Assembly (NCBI GenBank): GCA_048268885.1
Contig: JBLWUP010000001.1
Span: 248,001 to 312,000 of the forward strand
Direction: 5' to 3'
Origin: Pelagibius sp048268885
Lineage (GTDB): Bacteria; Pseudomonadota; Alphaproteobacteria; Kiloniellales; Kiloniellaceae
DNA: 64,000 nucleotides
Part shown: positions 17,381-26,089 of the stretch, piece after piece
Position numbering within the stretch: the first letter of the stretch is position 1
How the letters are laid out: the number at the start of each line of letters is the position of its first letter
Position numbers and translations under genes: made by a program
Notes under the pieces: model-generated
Seen by the model: only the letters and a program-made list of their open reading frames with translations
What the model was told of the DNA's origin: nothing
Database searches by the model: none

Positions 17381-19831
17381 TCAGGCCTTCACCCGCGCCA
17401 TTTGCGGATCATAGAGCGCCTCCAGGTGCAGGGCACAGGGAACCCGTTCCGCAGCCACCTCCAGCTCGTAGCTGCCGGAGGTGAGGAAGCCCTCGTCGAC
17501 TCCGTCCGGATTGCGCACATAGCCGTAGCCGATCGGCTTGCCGACCGTGTGGCCGTAGCCGGCCGACGTCAGCCAACCGACGCGCTTGCCGTCGCGGTAG
17601 ATGGTCTCGCGGCCCAGCAACACCACCTCAGGGCTGTCCACCGTGAAGCAGGCCAGCATCTTCTTCACGCCGCCGGACATCTGCGCCTCGATGGCGGCGC
17701 GGCCCTTGAAGTCGATGTTCTTCTTCAGCTTCACCGCCCAGCCGAGACCCGCCTCGACCGGCGTATGGTCGGGGCCGATGTCACTGCCCCAGGCGCGGTA
17801 GCCTTTCTCCAGGCGCAGGGTCTCGATGGCGCGATAGCCGGCGTTGGCCAGGCCGTGCGCCTCGCCCGCCTTCATCAGCGCCTCATAGACGTTGACCGCG
17901 TACTCCGTCGGCAGGTGCAGCTCCCAGCCCAGCTCGCCGACATAGGTCACGCGCAGGGCGAGAACCGGGCAGCCGGCGATGCCGATGCGCCTGGCGGTGC
18001 CGAACTTGAAGGCCTCGTTGCTGACGTCGTCGCGGGTCACCTGCTCCAGGATGTCGCGCGCCTTGGGGCCCATGAGCGAGAGAACCGCGTTGGCCGAAGT
18101 CACATCGAAGAGCTGCGCATTCATCCCCTCGGGAATGTTGCGCTTGATCCAGTCGAAGTCGTGGGTCGCAAACCCGGTGCCGGTAACGATGTAGAATTCG
18201 TCATGGGCGGTGCGCGCCACCGTCAGATCGCACTCGATGCCGCCCTTCTCGTTCAGCATCTGGGTGTAGGTCAGCGAGCCCACCGGCTTGGCCACGTTGT
18301 TGGCGCAGATCCAGGACAGCGCGTCCTCGGCGTCCGGCCCCTTGAGGACGAACTTGGCGAAACTCGACTGGTCGAAGAGGACGGCGGCCTCGCGCGCCGC
18401 CTTGTGCTCGCGCCCCACCGGCTCGAACCAGTTAGGCCGGCCGAAGCTGTAGCGGTCCTTCGCCTCCTCGCCCTGGCCCAGGTCGGCGTACCAGTTGGGC
18501 CGCTCCCAGCCCAGCTTCTCGCCGAAGCAGGCGCCCTGCTCCTTGAGGGTCCCATAGAGCGGCGAACGACGGCAGGGCCGCCCGCTGTCGTGTTCTTCCG
18601 ACGGCCAGGCGATGGTGTAGTGCTTGCCGTAGGCTTCCAGGGTGCGGGTGCGCACCCAGTCGGTGTCGAAGTGCGGCCGCCCGAAGCGGCGGATGTCCAC
18701 CGGCCAGAGGTCGTAGGGCGGCTCGCCCTTGTGGACCCACTCGGCCAGAGCCTGCCCTGCGCCGCCGCCCGCGGCGATGCCGAAGGCGTTGAAGCCGGCG
18801 CCGACAAAGAAGTTCTTCAGCTCCGGCGCTTCGCCGAGGATGAAGTTGCCGTCCGGCGTGAAGCTCTCCGGCCCGTTGATCAGCTCGCGCACGCCCGCGG
18901 TCTCCAGCGCCGGGACACGGCCCAGCGCCAGCTCCATGAGCTGCTCGAAGTGATCGAAATTGGAATCCAGCAGCGAGTAGTGGAAGCCCTGGGGGATGCC
19001 GTCCATGGCCCAGGGAATGGGATTGGGCTCGTAGCCGCCCATGACCAGGCCGCCAACCTCCTCCTTGTAGTAGGTCAGGCGGTCGGGATCGCGCAGCGTC
19101 GGCAGCTTGCCGGGCACGCCCTCGATGGGTTCGGTCACCATGTACTGATGCTCGACGGAGACCAGCGGCACGTTGACGCCGACCGTGGCCGCCAGGCTGC
19201 GTGACCACTGCCCGGCGCAGCAGACCACGACCTCGCAGTCGATGCGCCCCTTGTCGGTGACGACGGCCTTCACCTTGCCGTCCTCGACCTCGACGGAGAG
19301 CACGACGGTATCCTCGAAGATCTTCACGCCGTTCTGGCGCGCGCCCTTGGCCAGCGCCTGGGTGATGTCGGCCGGATTGGCCTGACCGTCGGTCGGCAGA
19401 AAGGCGGCGCCGACCACGTCGTCGATGGTCATGAGCGGCCAGAGCTCCTGCGCCTCCTTGGGCGTCATCAGGTGCATCTCCAGGCCAAAGGAATGCGCCG
19501 TGGTCGCCTGGCGCTTCACCTCCGTCCAGCGTTCTTCGTTGCAGGCCAGCCGCAATCCGCCGTTCATCTTCCAGCCGGTGGCGAGGCCGGTTTCCTCCTC
19601 CAGGGTGTTGTAGAGGTCGACCGAGTTGCCGAGCAGCTGAGTGATGTTGGCGTTGGAGCGCAACTGCCCCACCAGCCCCGCGGCATGGAAGGTGGTGCCG
19701 GAGGTCAGCTTGTGGCTTTCGATCAGGACCGTGTCGGTCCAGCCGAGCTTGCCGAGATGGTAGGCGGTGGAACAGCCGACAATGCCGCCGCCGATGACGA
19801 CCGCTTTTGCCGTGGAGGGAAACTCTGCCAT
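17381..19831 (-). CDS. FAD/GcvT dehydrogenase of the dimethylglycine/sarcosine dehydrogenase family (paralogue 1)
   Basis: 816 residues. The FAD-binding DAO domain begins with GGGIVG at residues 14-19. The SGTTFHAAGL motif has His49, the position that carries covalent FAD in dimethylglycine and sarcosine dehydrogenases. From about residue 430 the protein has the GcvT aminomethyltransferase folds (QMLNEKGGIECDLTVAR, NAVLSLMGPKARDIL, GYRAIETLRLEKGYRAWG). The family oxidatively demethylates N-methylglycines, passing formaldehyde units to tetrahydrofolate. It lies 21 bp after a choline-kinase-like gene, at the end of the importer operon. The exact substrate is not known; a paralogue is at 33374-35794. 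Confidence 0.85.
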   Translation of the reverse strand: MAEFPSTAKAVVIGGGIVGCSTAYHLGKLGWTDTVLIESHKLTSGTTFHAAGLVGQLRSNANITQLLGNSVDLYNTLEEETGLATGWKMNGGLRLACNEERWTEVKRQATTAHSFGLEMHLMTPKEAQELWPLMTIDDVVGAAFLPTDGQANPADITQALAKGARQNGVKIFEDTVVLSVEVEDGKVKAVVTDKGRIDCEVVVCCAGQWSRSLAATVGVNVPLVSVEHQYMVTEPIEGVPGKLPTLRDPDRLTYYKEEVGGLVMGGYEPNPIPWAMDGIPQGFHYSLLDSNFDHFEQLMELALGRVPALETAGVRELINGPESFTPDGNFILGEAPELKNFFVGAGFNAFGIAAGGGAGQALAEWVHKGEPPYDLWPVDIRRFGRPHFDTDWVRTRTLEAYGKHYTIAWPSEEHDSGRPCRRSPLYGTLKEQGACFGEKLGWERPNWYADLGQGEEAKDRYSFGRPNWFEPVGREHKAAREAAVLFDQSSFAKFVLKGPDAEDALSWICANNVAKPVGSLTYTQMLNEKGGIECDLTVARTAHDEFYIVTGTGFATHDFDWIKRNIPEGMNAQLFDVTSANAVLSLMGPKARDILEQVTRDDVSNEAFKFGTARRIGIAGCPVLALRVTYVGELGWELHLPTEYAVNVYEALMKAGEAHGLANAGYRAIETLRLEKGYRAWGSDIGPDHTPVEAGLGWAVKLKKNIDFKGRAAIEAQMSGGVKKMLACFTVDSPEVVLLGRETIYRDGKRVGWLTSAGYGHTVGKPIGYGYVRNPDGVDEGFLTSGSYELEVAAERVPCALHLEALYDPQMARVKA

Positions 19832-19852
19832 GGATATCCTCGGTTCCTATCT

Positions 19853-20728
19853 TCAGCTTTGCTGAAATTCTTTAACAGCGGCCTGAAAGCGCGCCAGGTT
19901 CTCGGCGGTGTAGGCCGGGTAGTCGAAATCGATGTCGGAGTGAATCTCGGAGACCATGGACCACAGGGTCTCGCGCAACAGGGAGGCGCACTTCATCGCC
20001 TGGTAGCGGCGCCGCAGGGCGTCATCGACCGGCCGCTCGAAGTAGGTCTCCAGCATCCAGTCTTCCTGTTCGGCGGAGAGGCCGTTGTTGGAGGCGAGGC
20101 CGCCGAGGTCGAAGAGCGGGGAGTTGAAGCCGGCGTAGTCCCAGTCGATGAGCCACAGCCGCTCCCCGTCGTCGAGGAAGTTCGCGGGCAGCAGGTCGTT
20201 GTGGCCGAAGACCATGGAGACATCGCCCACCGCCTCCTCCAGCTTCTGCGCCAGGGTCAGCAGGGCCGGCAGCAGGCTGGCATGCGCGCTGTTGCCTTCC
20301 TTCAGGGTCCAGCCGTAGTCGCGGATCACGTGGAAGACCCAGAAGGCCAGCACCGGGCCGCGCAGGAACTTCGGCAGCTCGCGGTGGCACCTGGCGACCA
20401 GCGGCAGCGCCCGTTCCAGCGTCTCCGGACGCCGCAGGTCTTCCTCGCCCAGCGTCTTGGCCTCGATGTAGTCGATCACCAGGACGCCCGGCTCGTGATG
20501 CACTACGGCCGGGGAGATTCCGGCCTCCGCTGCCGCGCGGCTGGCCGCCAGCTCGTTGAAGCGCATGACCTGGTGGATGGGGATGTCGTCGCCGATACGC
20601 ACCACGTAGCGGCGCCCGGCGTCCTCCACCAGGAAGTTCACGTTGGTGATCCCGCCGGAGAGCGGCTGCGGATCGACCTTGCCCTGCCAGAGCGTCAAGC
20701 CGGTGACCTTGGTGCGCGGGTCGGTCAT
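19853..20728 (-). CDS. Choline-kinase-like phosphotransferase (APH fold), paralogue 1
   Basis: 291 residues from the ATG at 20728, right after the permease stop (TGAGATG). It shows the nucleotide-binding loop LSGGITNVNFLVED (about residues 24-37), the catalytic HNDLLPANFL (Brenner motif, about residues 194-203) and the metal-binding LIDWDYAGFNSP. This matches choline/ethanolamine kinases and LicA. It would phosphorylate a small alcohol or amino alcohol in the cytoplasm. Its position between a betaine-type importer and a demethylating dehydrogenase suggests the substrate is the imported compound or a product of it. A paralogue is at 32390-33349. Confidence 0.82.
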   Translation of the reverse strand: MTDPRTKVTGLTLWQGKVDPQPLSGGITNVNFLVEDAGRRYVVRIGDDIPIHQVMRFNELAASRAAAEAGISPAVVHHEPGVLVIDYIEAKTLGEEDLRRPETLERALPLVARCHRELPKFLRGPVLAFWVFHVIRDYGWTLKEGNSAHASLLPALLTLAQKLEEAVGDVSMVFGHNDLLPANFLDDGERLWLIDWDYAGFNSPLFDLGGLASNNGLSAEQEDWMLETYFERPVDDALRRRYQAMKCASLLRETLWSMVSEIHSDIDFDYPAYTAENLARFQAAVKEFQQS

Positions 20729-20729
20729 C

Positions 20730-22775
20730 TCAGTGGCCTCCTTCCGCGGCAAGGCCGAGCCGGGCGCGGGCGCGTTGGGCTCCGGCGGCGATCAGGCGGT
20801 CGGCGGTGATGGCGATGAAGGCGACGGAGACGCCCGCGACGATGCCGCGCCCGGTATCCGCCTTGGTGAGGGCGATGTAGACCTCCTGACCCAGATCGCG
20901 GGTGCCGACCAGCGCGGTGATCACCAGCATGGAGAGCGCCAGCATGATGGTCTGGTTGATGCCCAGCATGATCTCCGGCAGCGCCAGCGGCAGCTTGATG
21001 CGCCACAGCAGCTGCCAGCGCGTGCAGCCGGATACGGTGCCCGCCTCGATGAGCTGCGGGTCGATGGAGCGGATGCCGTGGGCGGTGTAGCGCACGGCCG
21101 GCGCCAGGGCGTAGAGCACCACGGCGATCATCGCCGTGAAGTCGCCGACCCGGAACAGCATGACCACGGGGATCAGATAGACGAAGCTCGGCAGGGTCTG
21201 CAGGGTATCGATGAAGCCGCCGATGATGCGGCCGGCCCGCGCGCCCTGGGCCGCCAGGATGCCAAGGGGAATGCCGATGACCGCCGCGATCAGCACGGAG
21301 ACGCCGCAGAGGTAAATCGTCTCCATGGCGTCGTCCCAGAGGCCGTTCACCAGGATGAAGCTCGACAGCAGGAAGCAGAGCAGCGCCAGCTTCCAGCGCC
21401 CGAGCTGCCAGCCCGCGAAGGTCACCAGCGCGATGAACCAGGGCCAGGGCACGCCCAGCAGGAAGCGCTTCACCGGGATCAGCAGGTTCAGCAGCATGAA
21501 GGTCTTCACCGCTTCCAGCTGGTCGAAGAAATTCACGTTGATGGCCTGCACCAGGTTTTCCCAGAAGGCCCCTGTGGTGATCTGCGCCACTTCCGGGTAG
21601 CTCTGCAGGAAAGGCAGCGCGAGGCCGAGCAGGCCCGTGGCGACAATGACCGACAGGGCGGTCAGGGTGTAGGGATGGCGCTTGGCGAAAGACCGCGCCG
21701 TCTGGCTGTGCTCCGGCGGCGGGCGGTTCACGAAGGCCTGGCTCAGGCGGTCGAGAGCGATGGCCAGCACGACGATGGCGACGCCGGCCTCCAGCCCGCC
21801 GCCGATGTCGAGACGGCGCAGCGACGTCAGCACGTCATAGCCGAGGCCGCCGGCGCCGATCATCGAAGCGATGATCACCATGTTCAGCGACAGCATGATC
21901 ACCTGGTTCACGCCGACCATCAGGCTGGGCATGGCCGAAGGCACCAGAACCCGCCAGGTCATCTGCCGGCTGGTGCAGCCGACCATGGTGCCGAACTCAC
22001 GGATCTCCGTGGGCACGCCGCGCAGCGCCAGGGTGGTGATGCGCACCATGGGCGGCATGGCATAGATCACCGTGGCCACCAGGGCGGACACCGGCCCGAA
22101 GCCGAAAAGGAAGAGGATCGGCACCAGGTAGGCGAAGACCGGCACGGTCTGCATGAGATCCAGCACCGGAGTCATGGCGCGCTCGAACCAACGCCAGCGG
22201 TAACCGCCGATCCCCAGCAGCAGCCCGCCGCCGACGCCCAGCGGCACGGCGATGAGGATCGAGGCCAGGGTCACCATGGCGCTTTCCCACTGGCCGAAGA
22301 CCGCGAGATAGAGAAAGCAAAGGCCGACGAAGATCGCCAGGCTGATGCTCTTGGCGTAGTGCGCGATGGCGGCCACCACGAAGATCACGGCGATCCAGCT
22401 CAAGGGCGGCAGCCACTGCACGGCCTCGTCGCCCAGGCCCTGCACGAAACCGTTGACCAGCACGGCCTTGGCCAGGTCGTAGGGCTGTTCCAGCAGCCAG
22501 GCGATGCCGCGTGTCAGGTCGGTGAAGCTGAAGAGGCCGAAGTGCGCGTCCTCCACCAGCCACTTCATGAAGGCGGAGATCTCGCCCTTCATGGGAATGC
22601 GCAGCTCGCGCGGCACCTTGACCAGCCAGCGCGCGTCCAGCGCCTTGGAGAGGTCGCGGCTGGTCTGCGAGAGGGCGAAGGTGACCAGCCCCAAAAAGAG
22701 CCAGGTCATCGCGCCGGGCGACAGCGGCAGGCCCTTCACCTTCAAGGGGGGCGCTTTCGTCGCCGGCTCGGCCAT
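20730..22775 (-). CDS. Tandem two-domain betaine-type ABC permease
   Basis: 681 residues, about twice a usual ProW/OpuAB permease. Two complete permease cores are visible, each with the EAA-type coupling loop: VGCTSRQMTWRVLVPSAMPSLMVG near residue 285 and SGCTRWQLLWRIKLPLALPEIMLG near residue 610. Both repeat NQ(V/T)IMLxLxMxxI after the loop. The fusion supplies both halves of the channel on one chain, and the two halves are clearly diverged. The gene starts exactly at the end of the ATPase gene and is followed within 1 bp by the kinase gene. Confidence 0.87.
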   Translation of the reverse strand: MAEPATKAPPLKVKGLPLSPGAMTWLFLGLVTFALSQTSRDLSKALDARWLVKVPRELRIPMKGEISAFMKWLVEDAHFGLFSFTDLTRGIAWLLEQPYDLAKAVLVNGFVQGLGDEAVQWLPPLSWIAVIFVVAAIAHYAKSISLAIFVGLCFLYLAVFGQWESAMVTLASILIAVPLGVGGGLLLGIGGYRWRWFERAMTPVLDLMQTVPVFAYLVPILFLFGFGPVSALVATVIYAMPPMVRITTLALRGVPTEIREFGTMVGCTSRQMTWRVLVPSAMPSLMVGVNQVIMLSLNMVIIASMIGAGGLGYDVLTSLRRLDIGGGLEAGVAIVVLAIALDRLSQAFVNRPPPEHSQTARSFAKRHPYTLTALSVIVATGLLGLALPFLQSYPEVAQITTGAFWENLVQAINVNFFDQLEAVKTFMLLNLLIPVKRFLLGVPWPWFIALVTFAGWQLGRWKLALLCFLLSSFILVNGLWDDAMETIYLCGVSVLIAAVIGIPLGILAAQGARAGRIIGGFIDTLQTLPSFVYLIPVVMLFRVGDFTAMIAVVLYALAPAVRYTAHGIRSIDPQLIEAGTVSGCTRWQLLWRIKLPLALPEIMLGINQTIMLALSMLVITALVGTRDLGQEVYIALTKADTGRGIVAGVSVAFIAITADRLIAAGAQRARARLGLAAEGGH

Positions 22776-23824
22776 CAGCGCCGCCCCCCGTTCGGAGACT
22801 CCCGGCCAATGAGCGTGTCGATGACCGCGCGGCGGTCGAGGCTGCCGACGACGGCGCCGTCCCCGTCGACGACGGCAAAGGGCCTGTCCGCCGCTTCGAC
22901 CCGGTCGGCGACGGACTCGATGCGGTCGCCGGCAAGGACTTGCCCCGCCACCTCGCCCGCCGGCGCGCCGGCCTGCATGACCGCGCTGACGGTCAGCACC
23001 TTGGCGCGCGGGATGTGGCGGGTGAACTCGGCGACATAGTCGTCGGCCGGGGCGAGAACCAGCTGCTCCGGCGTGTCGACCTGGATCACCGCGCCGTCCT
23101 TCATGATGGCGATGCGATCGGCCAGGCGGATCGCCTCGTCGAAGTCGTGGGTGATGAAGACGATGGTCTTCTGCAGCATGGACTGCAGGCGCAGGAACTC
23201 GTCCTGCATCTCGCGGCGGATCAGCGGGTCCAGCGCCGAGAAAGGCTCGTCGAGGAACCAGATCTCCGGCTCCACCGCCAGCGAGCGGGCGATGCCGACG
23301 CGCTGCTGCTGGCCGCCGGAAAGCTCGCGCGGGTAATAGGCTTCGCGGCCCTTCAGGCCCACCAGGTCGATGACCTCGCGGGCCCGCGCCTCGCGGGTGC
23401 CACGGTCGACACCCTGGACCTCCAGAGGAAAGGCGACGTTCTGCAGCACGGTCAGGTGGGGCAGCAGGGCGAAGTGCTGGAACACCATGCCCATCTTGTG
23501 GCGGCGGATCTGGATCATCTCGCGCTCGCTGGCGCGCAGCAGATCGTTGCCTTCGAAGAGAATCTGGCCGGCCGTCGGCTCGATGAGGCGCGACAGGCAG
23601 CGCACCAGCGTCGACTTGCCGGAACCGGAGAGCCCCATGATGACGAAGATCTCGCCCTCACGCACCTCGATGTTCGCGTCGCGCACCGCGCCCACCAGAC
23701 CGGCGGCCTGGATCTCGGCCATGGTCGGCGTGGCGCCACGTTCAGCGAGCAAGCGTTGCGCCCCCTCCCCGAAGAGTTTCCATACGTCGCGGCAAGCCAG
23801 CTTGACGGGTCTTTGCTGCATCAT
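22775..23824 (-). CDS. Betaine/proline-type ABC importer ATPase with regulatory CBS-like tail (ProV/OpuAA-like)
   Basis: 349 residues from the double ATG at 23824/23821, with GAGGG just upstream. The N terminus (CRDVWKLFG, then a long insertion before AVRDANIEV) is typical of ProV. Walker A GLSGSGKST lies near residues 67-75, then LSGGQQQRVGIARSLA and WFLDEPFSALDP. A tail of about 80 residues (VLTVSAVMQAG ... VVDGDGAVVGSLDRRAVIDTL) is CBS-like, the osmosensing or inhibitory module of this family. It overlaps the permease by one base. A 214-bp gap with a hairpin separates it from the binding-protein gene. Confidence 0.88.
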   Translation of the reverse strand: MMQQRPVKLACRDVWKLFGEGAQRLLAERGATPTMAEIQAAGLVGAVRDANIEVREGEIFVIMGLSGSGKSTLVRCLSRLIEPTAGQILFEGNDLLRASEREMIQIRRHKMGMVFQHFALLPHLTVLQNVAFPLEVQGVDRGTREARAREVIDLVGLKGREAYYPRELSGGQQQRVGIARSLAVEPEIWFLDEPFSALDPLIRREMQDEFLRLQSMLQKTIVFITHDFDEAIRLADRIAIMKDGAVIQVDTPEQLVLAPADDYVAEFTRHIPRAKVLTVSAVMQAGAPAGEVAGQVLAGDRIESVADRVEAADRPFAVVDGDGAVVGSLDRRAVIDTLIGRESPNGGRR

Positions 23825-23939
23825 ACCCTCGGAGTTCCCCTCACCCGGGAAACGATGAGACACCCGGCCCCCGAACTCAATGGCCGAACCCAACTCTTTG
23901 TCTGATGAAACCGTGCTTTGGAGGCGGCGCCCCCCAGGC

Positions 23940-23975
23940 GGCGGCCGGCGCATTCCCATGGAACGTCCGGCCGCC
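23940..23975 (-). terminator. Hairpin between the binding-protein and ATPase genes
   Basis: A 9-bp perfect stem GGCGGCCGG / CCGGCCGCC lies in the 214-bp gap after the binding-protein stop. No T run follows. It resembles the attenuating hairpin between livK and livH and may lower importer ATPase/permease expression relative to the binding protein. Confidence 0.35.
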
Positions 23976-24038
23976 TCCCAGACCCCTGATCACTCAGGGG
24001 GAACGCGCAGGGGGTCACTCTGCGCATCTCTCAGCGGA

Positions 24039-25007
24039 TCACTTGATCCAGGCGCTCCAGGTCGACTCGTTCTTGGCGATCCAGTCGGCGACCACCGCGT
24101 CCAAGTCCTTGCCGTCCAGATCGACCGCGGCGACCATGGCGCCCATCTCCTCGTTGGAGACCTTGAAGGCCTTGATGGCCTCGTAGGCGCCCGGCCACTT
24201 GTCCTTCACGCCGGCCCAGGAAACCTTCCAGATCGGGCCGCGCGGCTTGCCGCAGTCATAGGCCATGTCCGGATTGCTGCCCCAGGCGGGATCGTCGTAG
24301 CACTCCGGCGTATAGGCCGGGAACTCGACCCACTCGCCGTCGAACTTGATCGGCGCCCAGTGCGGCGCATAGACCCACAGCAGGACCGGCGCCTTGCGCT
24401 GGTAGGCCGATTCCAGCTCGGCGAAGAGCGCCGCGTCGGTGCCCGCGTGCACCACTTCGTAGTCCAGCTCCAGAGCCTCGGCGCGCTCGTCGTCAAAGCC
24501 GCCCCAGGTCACCGGGCCGCCGAGATAGCGGCCGTTCGGCGCCGTCTCGGGGGTGGCGAACTCCTCGGCGCAGTCGTTCAGCGCTTCCCAGTTCGGCAGG
24601 CCGGGGCACTTCTCCTTCATGTAGGCGGGGTACCACCACTCCTCGATGGCCTGCATGCCGGTCTCGCCGAGGTTCTCGACATTGCCGGTGGCGGTGGCCT
24701 CGTCCATGGCCTCGCGGCCCGTGGTTTCCCAGATTTCCATGGCGACGTGCAGATCGCCCGTCTTCAGGCCGGCGAACTGCGCGATGTAGTCGGCCTGCAC
24801 GTATTCGATGTTGTAGCCGGCCTTCTTCAGCACCGAGCCCATGAGCTTCGTGGTGATGAGCTGGCCCGTCCAGTCATGCAGCGTCAGCTTGATGGGATCC
24901 TTGGATTCCACCTCGGCCAGCGCGTCGCCGGCCGCGCCGCCGAGCGCGCCCAGGCCCAACGCCAGGCCGAGCCCCGCTCCCAGCACCATCTTCAGATGTG
25001 TCCGCAT
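24039..25007 (-). CDS. Periplasmic binding protein of the betaine-type importer (OpuAC/ProX-like)
   Basis: 322 residues from the ATG at 25007. A signal peptide (MRTHLKM then hydrophobic glycine/alanine core, cleavage near ALA-EVESKD) precedes an OpuAC domain: IKLTLHDWTGQLI, GDLHVAMEIWETTG, and APVLLWVYAPHWAPIKF. Several tryptophans in the mature protein fit the aromatic cage that binds quaternary ammonium groups in this family. Cysteine-rich segments (KEKCPG, ALNDCAEEF, PECYDD) may form disulfides. It is the first gene of the operon, 90-98 bp downstream of the shared operator at 25105-25141. The ligand is inferred to be an N-methylated compound. Confidence 0.87.
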   Translation of the reverse strand: MRTHLKMVLGAGLGLALGLGALGGAAGDALAEVESKDPIKLTLHDWTGQLITTKLMGSVLKKAGYNIEYVQADYIAQFAGLKTGDLHVAMEIWETTGREAMDEATATGNVENLGETGMQAIEEWWYPAYMKEKCPGLPNWEALNDCAEEFATPETAPNGRYLGGPVTWGGFDDERAEALELDYEVVHAGTDAALFAELESAYQRKAPVLLWVYAPHWAPIKFDGEWVEFPAYTPECYDDPAWGSNPDMAYDCGKPRGPIWKVSWAGVKDKWPGAYEAIKAFKVSNEEMGAMVAAVDLDGKDLDAVVADWIAKNESTWSAWIK

Positions 25008-25090
25008 CCTACCGTCCTTCCCGTTCCGGTTCTTTTTCTGCCTCGTATTCCCCGTCTCCCCGCCGCCCGAGGCGGCTGGGGATCGGGAAC

Positions 25091-25119
25091 ATTGTTCTGC
25101 CGATACCCACATCTGTCAA
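25091..25119 (-). promoter_or_regulatory. Sigma-70-type promoter of the betaine-type importer operon
   Basis: On the minus strand TTGACA (25119-25114) is followed after exactly 17 bp by AACAAT (25096-25091), a good -35 and a 4-of-6 match to the -10. The -35 lies inside the shared operator block, so a protein bound there would block polymerase. The predicted start leaves a leader of about 75-80 nt before the ATG at 25007. Confidence 0.5.
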
Positions 25120-25141
25120 CGCTGGATATGTGGTTTTGTGG
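25105..25141. promoter_or_regulatory. Shared operator, copy 1 (importer operon)
   Basis: A 37-bp block with ACCCACAT, 2 bp, GTCAACG, 7 bp, TGTG, 1 bp, TTTTGTGG. A copy with the same spacing lies at 35839-35875. On the minus strand it contains CACAT-N15-ATGTG, an inverted repeat with 20-bp centre spacing, plus a second CACA upstream. It lies between the importer operon and the divergent DeoR gene. DeoR repressors bind such sites; that this DeoR binds here is inferred. Confidence 0.65.
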
Positions 25142-25278
25142 GTTTTCATGCAAATTTGGTTGCCCGACCGCCCAAGGTTGCGAAATACTATACCGGATGC
25201 CACAGGGGGGGGGACTGGCCAGGGGGGCCGGATCGCGCCGGGCAGCCTGATCCCATTCCTGCCGACGGGTTCCAAGAC

Positions 25279-26052
25279 ATGCACTCAACCCACCGCGAGA
25301 TGGAGATTCTCGACGAGCTGAAGGTCTCCGGATCCTGCCGTATCCAGGACCTGGCGCGGCGGCTCGACGTCTCCGAGGAGACCATCCGCCGCAACGTGAA
25401 GAAGCTCGCCGGGCGCGGCCTTGTGCGCAAGGTGCACGGCGGGGTCTATCTGCCCGACGCGGTGCAGGAGGCGCCCTTCGCCCAGCGCATGGACGAGAAC
25501 CCGGACGCCAAGCGGCTGATCGCCGCGCAGCTGGCGCAGATGATCAAGAACGGCGACTCGCTGATCCTCGACATCGGCTCCACCACCGCCTACGTGGCGC
25601 GCGCCCTGCGCGGCCATCACGACCTCTTCGTGGTGACCAACTCGATTGCCGCGGCCCAAATGCTGGCGACGCGCAACAACAACCGGGTCTTCATGGCCGG
25701 CGGCGAGCTGCGCGCCCACGACGCCGGCGCCTTCGGACGCGAGGCGATCAGCTTCGTGCGCCAGTTCTCCGTGCAGTACGCCATCCTCTCCGCCGCGGCC
25801 ATCGACGCCGAGACCGGCTTCATGCTGTTCGACCTGCAGGAAGCGGAGTTCTCGCGGGAGATCATCCAGCACGCCGAGAAGTCCATCGTCGCCGCCGACG
25901 CCACCAAGTTCGGCCGCCGCGCGCCGGTGCGCATCGAGGACCCCAGCGTCATCGACACCCTGGTGACCGACGCGCCGCCGCCGCCGGACGTCGCCGCCTT
26001 CCTGGCGGAGGCCTCCGTCAACGTGGTGCTGGCCGAGGAAGCCCCGCACTAG
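25279..26052 (+). CDS. DeoR-family transcriptional regulator
   Basis: 257 residues from the ATG at 25279; the long open frame upstream is antisense to the binding-protein gene. The DeoR HTH is at residues 1-55 (REMEILDELKVSG, then LARRLDVSEETIRRNVKKLAGRGLVRKVHGG). The C-terminal DeoRC sensor domain has DSLILDIGSTTAYVARAL, FVVTNSIAAAQML and VAADATKFGRRA. DeoR sensors bind phosphorylated sugars or polyols, which fits a regulator sitting beside a kinase and a phosphatase. It is divergent from the importer operon and 37 bp upstream of the phosphatase gene, so it probably controls both. Confidence 0.9.
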   Translation: MHSTHREMEILDELKVSGSCRIQDLARRLDVSEETIRRNVKKLAGRGLVRKVHGGVYLPDAVQEAPFAQRMDENPDAKRLIAAQLAQMIKNGDSLILDIGSTTAYVARALRGHHDLFVVTNSIAAAQMLATRNNNRVFMAGGELRAHDAGAFGREAISFVRQFSVQYAILSAAAIDAETGFMLFDLQEAEFSREIIQHAEKSIVAADATKFGRRAPVRIEDPSVIDTLVTDAPPPPDVAAFLAEASVNVVLAEEAPH

Positions 26053-26089
26053 CCCCTACAGAAGATCAGAAACCAAGAGGAGTTCCCGC

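Noticed and set aside
24841..25278. Extra 146 codons in frame upstream of the DeoR start
   Set aside because: They lie antisense to the binding-protein gene and the operator block; DeoR proteins start directly at the HTH, as at 25279.
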